DNA of 64,000 nt, taken from the NCBI RefSeq assembly GCF_037975245.1, contig NC_092575.1, forward strand, positions 18,175,841 through 18,239,840, read 5' to 3'. The notes under the pieces are model-generated. The model saw only the letters and a list, made by a program, of their open reading frames with translations, searched no databases and was not told the DNA's origin. The translations under genes and the position numbers were made by a program. Shown in pieces: positions 62,175 through 64,000 of the stretch. This stretch comes from Apostichopus japonicus (Eukaryota > Echinodermata > Holothuroidea > Aspidochirotida > Stichopodidae). Numbering within the stretch: the first letter of the stretch is position 1; each line of letters starts with the position of its first letter.

Positions 62175-62218
62175 TAATCCATATTTGCATTATTGATTAT
62201 TAATCCATCTTCTTTCTG
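62175..62218 (+). repeat. 26-bp tandem repeat, resumed copies (right of MITE)
   Basis: Copies start at 62,175 (taatccatatttgcattatt) and 62,201 (taatccatct). The last one leads directly into the polypyrimidine tract of the splice acceptor before the terminal exon. Confidence 0.8.
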
Positions 62219-62223
62219 CTTAG

Positions 62224-62334
62224 ACGTTGAAGGACAGCGTAGTAAAATCAGAGGATTCCGTGAAGAGACTGTTAGCAGAGATCAAGATGCTAGGTCAAAG
62301 GGTCGTTCAGTCTCATAAAGCCGTACAGAAGTAG
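62224..62334 (+). CDS. Putative terminal coding exon, coiled-coil C-terminus, gene unidentified
   Basis: After a strong acceptor (catcttctttctgcttag) the frame reads 36 residues, TLKDSVVKSEDSVKRLLAEI then KMLGQRVVQSHKAVQK, and stops at TAG. Hydrophobic residues (V, V, V, LL, I, L, V) are spaced as in an amphipathic or coiled-coil helix and the residue mix is protein-like. It starts in phase 0, matching the exons at 61,107 and 61,516. A polyadenylation signal AATAAA follows at 62,572. Together these suggest the 3' end of a host gene. I could not assign it to a family. Confidence 0.55.
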   Translation, partial: TLKDSVVKSEDSVKRLLAEIKMLGQRVVQSHKAVQK

Positions 62335-62952
62335 GAAGAGCCAGGTACATTTTCAAGTTTCTTCCTTTTGGGTTTGGTACGTTGAGAGTACAAGATGGAT
62401 ATGATGCTCGCATTGTATAAAATTATTGGTAGCAGTATGCTGGAGACAATGGGTTGTAGGACTATTGTTTGCGAGCGGGTCACAGATATGGTCATGTGCG
62501 AAGAAAGTTGGAATGAATTTCAAAACTAACCAATGAGTCTGTCTTGCGTACAAAGATTTACCTCGCTGCTAAATAAACCCGAGCGCGTTTAGCAGGAGTG
62601 TCAAGCATAATTCAGGGACGTTTAAATTTGGTTAAAATGTTCTATTTATGGTAGTTCACAAGCGAGAATGTTACCTAACTTATATGGAATTGATGCCAAG
62701 TTTTTGTATTGAATGAGTGCAGTTGTTAAATTTTTTGTCTCCGCCATCCCCGCCCCACCCCCGGAAAGAAGTATCCCTAACCGTGATGGAATATCACTTA
62801 GTAATATTCAGTCTTACCGAAGGCGATGGAGTACAACAGAGTTGAGGAGAGTGGAATTTTCCGAAGGTTAAAGTGTCACTGTTCCCCTGACCAACACGGG
62901 AATGATGCAAACTTTGTTAATTTAGGCGAGGATAACAGCTAGGTACTTGACT
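62335..62952 (+). other. Probable 3' untranslated region and downstream DNA
   Basis: Follows the stop of the putative terminal exon. Contains the polyadenylation signal at 62,572; short frames on both strands lack domains. Confidence 0.4.
62572..62577 (+). terminator. Candidate polyadenylation signal AATAAA
   Basis: A canonical hexamer in gctgctaaataaacccgag, 238 bp after the stop codon at 62,334. No GT-rich downstream element is obvious. Confidence 0.35.
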
Positions 62953-63175
62953 CCATAAAGAACTCTGACATGTGGGTGTATAGAACAGAAAAATATATTG
63001 ATACAATTACCGACTGAAACACCCGTTCATATAGAACTCGGACATGTGGGTGTATAGAACAGAAAAATATAGTGATACAATTACCGACTGAAACACCCGT
63101 TCATATAGAACTCGGACATGTGGGTGTATAAAACAGAAAAATATAGTGATACAATTACCGACTGAAACACCCCTT
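62953..63175 (+). repeat. 74-bp tandem triplication
   Basis: The marker catgtgggtgtat occurs at 62,969, 63,043 and 63,117, exactly 74 bp apart; copies differ at only a few bases (aactctgac/aactcggac, tatattg/tatagtg). The sequence is unrelated to the 74-bp sub-repeat of the big satellite despite equal length. Confidence 0.92.
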
Positions 63176-64000
63176 CATGAAATTACACCCTTCATATAAA
63201 TCACAAATTAGGGAATGATTGAATTATAGCATTAGGAAATTCTAGAAATTAAGAAACTTGATCTCTTTTCACGTCTTCAAATGACAATTTCAATCCAAAA
63301 GTTCGGTAAGCTTCAGGTCGCTGTCACTGTTTCACTAACTCCCGTCTCTTGGGCCACTTTCTCTTTAGGCCAGCACCCATTGTCTCTCTTGCTCCGCTGC
63401 TGATGATTGTCGAGAACTGCAGGGTACAAAATACGTTAACTAGTATTTTGTCTAAATACATGCTCTGGAATTATCCCGAGGGTATTTGTAAGACGAACCC
63501 TAACCACAGTGAATCTTCCTGCAGATGTGAATTTCCCTTTGGGATATTGAAAACGCATAACACATAATAACATAAATAATTACATAAACCCACCACCAAG
63601 TCCTAAATACTCACAAGGCTCCTAATTCTATAATGCCCCCACTAACTGCTCTAATACAACACTTACTATATGCATACTATCTCAACCCCTAGGGCAGCTT
63701 CAATGGCCAGGATTATTCTAGAACATAATCTCTGTATCTGAAATATCATGCCATACCCCAAGACACAATTCTCCTCTCTAAAGTGATCCCTGATTGCATA
63801 ATCTTGTAACACATATTACTAAGTATTATTGACATATCTCCTAGGCTAGAGCCAAAGTTGCCTAGGTCAGGATACAAACCCCCACAATAACAGTGACACT
63901 TCAATAAGCAATGAATAGAATAAACACATTCTAATACCTTGGAACATCATTCCCCACTTAACAAGGATAAATAATGTGACTTACTTCATTGGGCTTTAAC
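63176..64000. other. No feature supported to the window end
   Basis: AT-rich DNA. The acceptor-like cactttctctttag at 63,356-63,369 is followed by about 50 open bases, but the donor is poor and two frames are open, so no exon is called. A second AATAAA-type hexamer lies near 63,920. Confidence 0.4.

Noticed and set aside
62313-62553. Minus-strand frames of 60-66 codons
   Set aside because: They overlap the better-supported plus-strand terminal exon and its 3' region and have no recognisable motif.
62953-63175. Relation of this 74-bp repeat to the 74-bp satellite sub-repeat
   Set aside because: The lengths agree but the sequences share nothing recognisable; treated as coincidence.
63349-63567. 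72-codon frame, or an exon starting at 63,370
   Set aside because: There is an acceptor-like site, but the donor is poor, two frames are open and no domain is visible.

Overview
This is eukaryotic nuclear DNA from an animal, most likely a marine invertebrate (echinoderm, hemichordate, cephalochordate or mollusc; I cannot choose between them). The evidence is two large tandem arrays, spliced-looking exons with GT/AG borders, a CR1/Jockey-like retrotransposon remnant, hAT-like and TTAA-flanked MITEs, and decayed copies of protein families that are abundant in such genomes. These are a P2X7-C-terminus-like zinc domain, an I-PpoI-type zinc-loop endonuclease and a Mutator-like transposase N-terminus. 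Nothing in the window looks bacterial or viral, and there is no operon, CRISPR array or defence island.

Layout. 1-17,399: a GC/CpG-rich satellite of about 112 head-to-tail units running off the left edge. The first 99 units are almost identical and are 156 or 155 bp long, depending on whether a T run has five or four Ts. The last dozen units (157 bp) are diverged. Each unit carries a tRNA-like head with A-box and B-box matches, and the diverged edge units fold better as a tRNA, so the satellite probably derives from a tRNA-related SINE.

17,400-28,900: an AT-rich mosaic of transposon pieces. It holds four copies of one MITE family, a second MITE abutting one of them, a two-copy duplicated block (A at about 20.64-22.06 kb, B at about 25.79-28.03 kb), a minus-strand Mutator-like remnant, a minus-strand P2X7-like pseudogene, a hAT-type MITE with a near-perfect 8-bp target duplication, a zinc-loop endonuclease fragment and a reverse transcriptase with a destroyed active site. 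Two short plus-strand stretches (18,817-18,902 and 21,333-21,421) look like coding exons.

28,901-29,000 is a 100-N assembly gap. 29,001-59,866: an AT-rich satellite of about 31 kb. Its ~380-bp unit appears to be an ancient dimer of two ~190-bp halves. It also contains local runs of a 74-bp sub-repeat and higher-order repeats of about 2.48 kb and larger. The right edge decays, and isolated relics persist at 60.3 kb.

59,867-64,000: lower-copy DNA with a 283-bp tandem duplication, a MITE inserted into a 26-bp tandem repeat, a 74-bp triplication, and what appears to be the 3' end of a spliced plus-strand gene (exons at 61,107-61,191, possibly 61,516-61,530, and 62,224-62,334). That gene ends in a coiled-coil-like C-terminus, and I could not identify it. 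No gene system operates across the window. Its main interest is satellite origin and homogenisation, and the unannotated exons.
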